Below are positions 5,994-6,900 of a stretch of 6,900 nucleotides of DNA, piece after piece; the stretch's first letter is position 1; each line of letters begins with the position of its first letter. The notes below the pieces were generated by a model. The model searched no databases. It had not been told where the DNA came from and saw only the letters and a list, made by a program, of their open reading frames with translations. Position numbers and translations under genes: made by a program. The stretch is from Candidatus Kapaibacterium sp. (GTDB lineage Bacteria; Bacteroidota; Ignavibacteria; Kapaibacteriales; HRBIN21): assembly GCA_025055465.1 (NCBI GenBank), contig JANWXA010000106.1:1-6900 (forward strand). The letters are read 5' to 3'.

Positions 5994-6900
5994 CTACACG
6001 TTCTTGAGAGACTCAGCAATGCCTTCCAGCGAGCGGCGAGCGTCCCCGAAGAGCATGTAGGTGTTGGGCTGGTAAAACAACTCGTTCTCCACGCCGGCGA
6101 AGCCGGGATTCATGGAACGCTTGAGCACAATCACAGTCCTGGCATGGTCAACGTCCAAAATAGGCATGCCGTAGAGTGGGCTGGCTGGGTCTTTGCGGGC
6201 TGCTGGATTGACAACGTCGTTAGCGCCAACGACGAGCGCTACATCTGTGTGCTCAAACTCCGGGTTGATGCGTTCCATGTCATAGAGGAGATCGTAGGGT
6301 ACATCTGCCTCTGCCAGAAGCACGTTCATGTGTCCCGGCATTCGACCGGCGACAGGGTGGATTGCAAATTTCACGTCAACGCCGCGCTGTTGGAGCAAGG
6401 TGGCCAGTTTCTTGACGGCATGCTGGGCTTGGGCAACTGCCATACCATAGCCTGGAACAATGACGACGGAGCGTGCGTAGCCCATGATGACAGCAGCATC
6501 TTCCGCCGTCGTGCTCCGGACAACGCGGTCAGTAGCGGCACCCTGGGCTACCTCTGCCCCGAAGGCCCCAAAGAGCACGTTCGGCAGCGAGCGGTTCATC
6601 GCCACACACATGATATTGGTCAGGATGAAGCCCGATGCTCCGACGAGCGTGCCCGCAATAATAAGCAGGTAGTTGTGGAGCACAAAGCCTGTACTGGCAG
6701 CGGCCAGACCGGAGAGGGAGTTGAGGAAGGAAATAACCACTGGCATATCCGCCCCGCCAATCGGGATAACCAGCGTAATGCCCAATACCGCTGAGATGGC
6801 CAACAGCGCGTAGAACAGCCCAGCCAGGGTAGATTCTGTCCACGCCGTCTGCTGCAACAGGACCAGCATCGCTGTTATGACAATGGCGGCTGCTTGGAGA
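5994..6900 (-). CDS. pntB: NAD(P) transhydrogenase beta subunit, C-terminal part (N-terminus beyond window edge)
   Basis: PntB is the membrane and NADP(H)-binding subunit of the proton-translocating transhydrogenase, which uses the proton motive force to make NADPH from NADH. About 301 C-terminal residues are visible and the frame stays open to base 6900. The whole protein is usually about 460 residues, so the internal ATG at 6869 is not the start. Three hydrophobic segments come first, at about residues 27-46, 51-74 and 77-100 of the visible part. They include the conserved IGGADMPVVISFLNSLSGL and AMNRSLPNVLFGAFG. Domain III follows: VVIVPGYGMAVAQAQ (145-159, dinucleotide fingerprint), VGANDVVNPAA, KRSMNPGFAGVENELF and MLFGDAR, all NADP-binding signatures. 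PntA is not visible and would be expected just outside the right edge. dcd starts 21 bases after its TAG stop. Confidence 0.97.
   Translation of the reverse strand, partial: LQAAAIVITAMLVLLQQTAWTESTLAGLFYALLAISAVLGITLVIPIGGADMPVVISFLNSLSGLAAASTGFVLHNYLLIIAGTLVGASGFILTNIMCVAMNRSLPNVLFGAFGAEVAQGAATDRVVRSTTAEDAAVIMGYARSVVIVPGYGMAVAQAQHAVKKLATLLQQRGVDVKFAIHPVAGRMPGHMNVLLAEADVPYDLLYDMERINPEFEHTDVALVVGANDVVNPAARKDPASPLYGMPILDVDHARTVIVLKRSMNPGFAGVENELFYQPNTYMLFGDARRSLEGIAESLKNV

Noticed and set aside
6144..6794. 216-codon open frame on the plus strand
   Set aside because: It is antisense to pntB, whose frame is conserved throughout; a shadow frame.
1..6900. tRNA, rRNA, CRISPR, insertion sequence or long direct repeats
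   Set aside because: No clover-leaf, spaced repeat, transposase or terminal inverted repeat was seen; nearly all bases are accounted for by protein-coding genes.

Overview
All recognisable genes lie on the minus strand and read from right to left, with very short gaps. Two functional blocks are visible. The right block (about 4083-6900) is housekeeping metabolism: the C-terminal part of the proton-translocating NAD(P)+ transhydrogenase beta subunit (pntB, cut by the right edge), a dCTP deaminase (dcd) and the 49-kDa quinone-site subunit of respiratory complex I (nuoD). The left block (1-3782) is a surface-glycan locus: a GT-B family 4 type glycosyltransferase, a GT9 (heptosyltransferase-like) glycosyltransferase, a left-handed beta-helix sugar acyltransferase and a DegT/DnrJ/EryC1/StrS PLP-dependent sugar aminotransferase cut by the left edge.

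Between the blocks is a stretch of about 300 bases. It holds a 96-codon reading frame whose ATG overlaps the nuoD stop as ATGA and whose stop is 13 bases before the first glycosyltransferase. I recognise no family for it. Two hairpins lie in the same stretch, one immediately after nuoD and one shortly before the glycosyltransferase start. The stretch is therefore either a small uncharacterised gene or a structured untranslated junction.

The organism is a bacterium with complex I and a proton-pumping transhydrogenase, of moderately high GC. From remembered family sequences, the Dcd type (GKSSVGRLG... GDVGFCNYWTLE) and the acyltransferase/aminotransferase pair look most like Bacteroidota/Chlorobiota-group proteins. 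That is an inference without a search and no species can be named. A GT9 enzyme next to amino-sugar genes fits a Gram-negative making LPS, O-antigen or another surface polysaccharide.

How the genes fit together: the aminotransferase and acyltransferase should be consecutive steps (keto-sugar to amino-sugar to N-acyl amino-sugar nucleotide), and the two glycosyltransferases would add sugars to a growing glycan. PntB (NADPH supply), Dcd (dUMP/dTTP supply) and NuoD (respiration) share no pathway with this and are probably neighbours by location. If the 96-codon frame is a gene, all eight genes are separated by 54 bases or less and could be one transcription unit. I see no tRNA, rRNA, CRISPR array, insertion sequence or long repeat, and no clear new system. 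The best leads are the small junction reading frame with its hairpins and the odd hexapeptide turn in the acyltransferase.
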